Origin: CAZGXM01 sp964529795
Lineage (GTDB): Bacteria; Bacillota; JADQBR01
Assembly (NCBI GenBank): GCA_964529795.1
Contig: CAZGXM010000031.1
Coordinates: 1 to 29,825, forward strand
Length of the DNA: 29,825 nucleotides
Direction of reading: 5' to 3'
The notes beneath the pieces were generated by a model that saw nothing but the letters and a program-made list of their open reading frames with translations, was not told the DNA's origin and did not search any database. Made by a program: the position numbers and the translations under genes. Below, piece after piece: positions 29,331-29,825 of the stretch (position 1 is the first letter of the stretch; each line of letters opens with the position of its first letter).

Positions 29331-29825
29331 CAAACTTGGTTCTGCTCCATTTTTCCCCTTTCCTTCTCCACCAATGCCCGGCGTAATATCTTACCCGCGG
29401 CAGTTTTAGGCAACTCCGTTCTAAATTCCACCAGGCGGGGAATTTTATATGCTGCCAGGTTTTCCCGGCAATGCTGAATTAATTGGTCGGCTGTGAGGTT
29501 GTGACCCGGTTTCAAGACCACGTAGGCTTTCACCGTTTCTCCCCGGTAGGCATCAGGCACCCCGGCAACCACTGCTTCCTGAACGGCGGGATGTTCGTAC
29601 AGAACTTCCTCAATCTCCCTGGGGTAAATGTTAAAACCGCCGGCAATAATCATATCCTTTTTCCGGTCCACAATAAAGATATAACCGTCCTCAACCATGT
29701 ATGCCAGGTCGCCGGTATATTGCCAGCCAGTCGCCTCTCTTGAAGCCGTTTTTTTGCACACTGGCAGCAAAACGCTGCGAATCAGAATCTCCTGTAAAGT
29801 ATTCCCCTGCCTTTCATAAAAAAAT
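29330..29825 (-). CDS. AMP-forming acyl-CoA ligase, C-terminal part (runs off the window)
   Basis: The C-terminal domain of an ANL-superfamily ligase that forms acyl-CoA through an acyl-adenylate. It shows WQYTGDLAYMVEDGYIFIVDRKKDMIIAGGFNIYPREIEEVL (hinge and A8 motif) and LPKTAAGKILRRAL (A10 motif with the catalytic lysine). The frame stays open to the window edge, so the gene is partial here. The wording DRKKDMI fits long-chain fatty acyl-CoA synthetases. The part nearest the edge (ERQGNTLQEILIRS, then VLLPVCKKTASREATG) fits the expected region before the hinge poorly and looks somewhat like a ligase N-terminus, so a deletion is possible. Confidence 0.85.
   Translation of the reverse strand, partial: FFYERQGNTLQEILIRSVLLPVCKKTASREATGWQYTGDLAYMVEDGYIFIVDRKKDMIIAGGFNIYPREIEEVLYEHPAVQEAVVAGVPDAYRGETVKAYVVLKPGHNLTADQLIQHCRENLAAYKIPRLVEFRTELPKTAAGKILRRALVEKERGKMEQNQV

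Overview
The window looks like a chromosomal segment of an anaerobic, Gram-positive, moderate-GC member of the Clostridia/Peptococcaceae (Desulfotomaculum/Pelotomaculum-like). This is inferred from a DegS/DegU-type cytoplasmic two-component pair, a split ferredoxin-rich glutamate synthase, GSI-alpha glutamine synthetase, clostridial lysine-fermentation genes, strong AGGAGG ribosome binding sites and frequent TTG/GTG starts. No species can be named from sequence alone.

Layout. (1) 1-2.0 kb: degS-degU-like operon (minus) ending in a terminator. (2) 2.2-2.4 kb: tRNA-Val(GAC) with its own promoter and terminator. (3) 2.4-9.8 kb (minus): a nitrogen-assimilation block with an ANTAR RNA-binding antiterminator gene, glnA, and a five-gene glutamate synthase (class II amidotransferase, FMN/Fe-S synthase subunit, Fe-S protein, FAD oxidoreductase, GXGXG subunit). 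(4) 10.1-13.7 kb: asnB (plus) converging on amt-glnK (minus). (5) 14.3-21.5 kb (minus): an amidohydrolase followed by kamD-kamE-kal-kce-kamB-kdd, the lower part of the lysine/beta-lysine fermentation pathway. (6) 21.6-24.0 kb: a polar amino-acid ABC transporter whose ATPase gene has an in-frame TAG. (7) 24.4-26.1 kb: a divergent PucR-family regulator. (8) 26.1-27.6 kb: gene relics (nifV-like, possibly modC-like) and an internally deleted IS30-family element. (9) 27.6-29.1 kb: a class I glutamine amidotransferase and a NAD synthetase gene cut off by the IS. (10) 29.3 kb to the edge: the end of an acyl-CoA ligase gene.

The most striking content is regulatory RNA. Upstream of glnA, the ANTAR gene itself, amt-glnK and the amidotransferase-nadE operon I find paired short hairpins with six-base loops. 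All twelve loops have A at position 1 and G at position 4, the signature of ANTAR targets. In each case the second hairpin overlaps the 5' half of a terminator-like hairpin. The amt leader carries three such modules in series. Together they define a local antitermination regulon for glutamine and ammonium metabolism that includes its own regulator, whose receiver domain has lost the acidic pair needed for phosphorylation.

A second regulatory signal is a 19-bp palindrome upstream of the kam operon promoter, with a 15/19 matching copy at the pucR promoter. It suggests that the PucR protein controls lysine catabolism and itself. The ABC transporter between them probably supplies the substrate.
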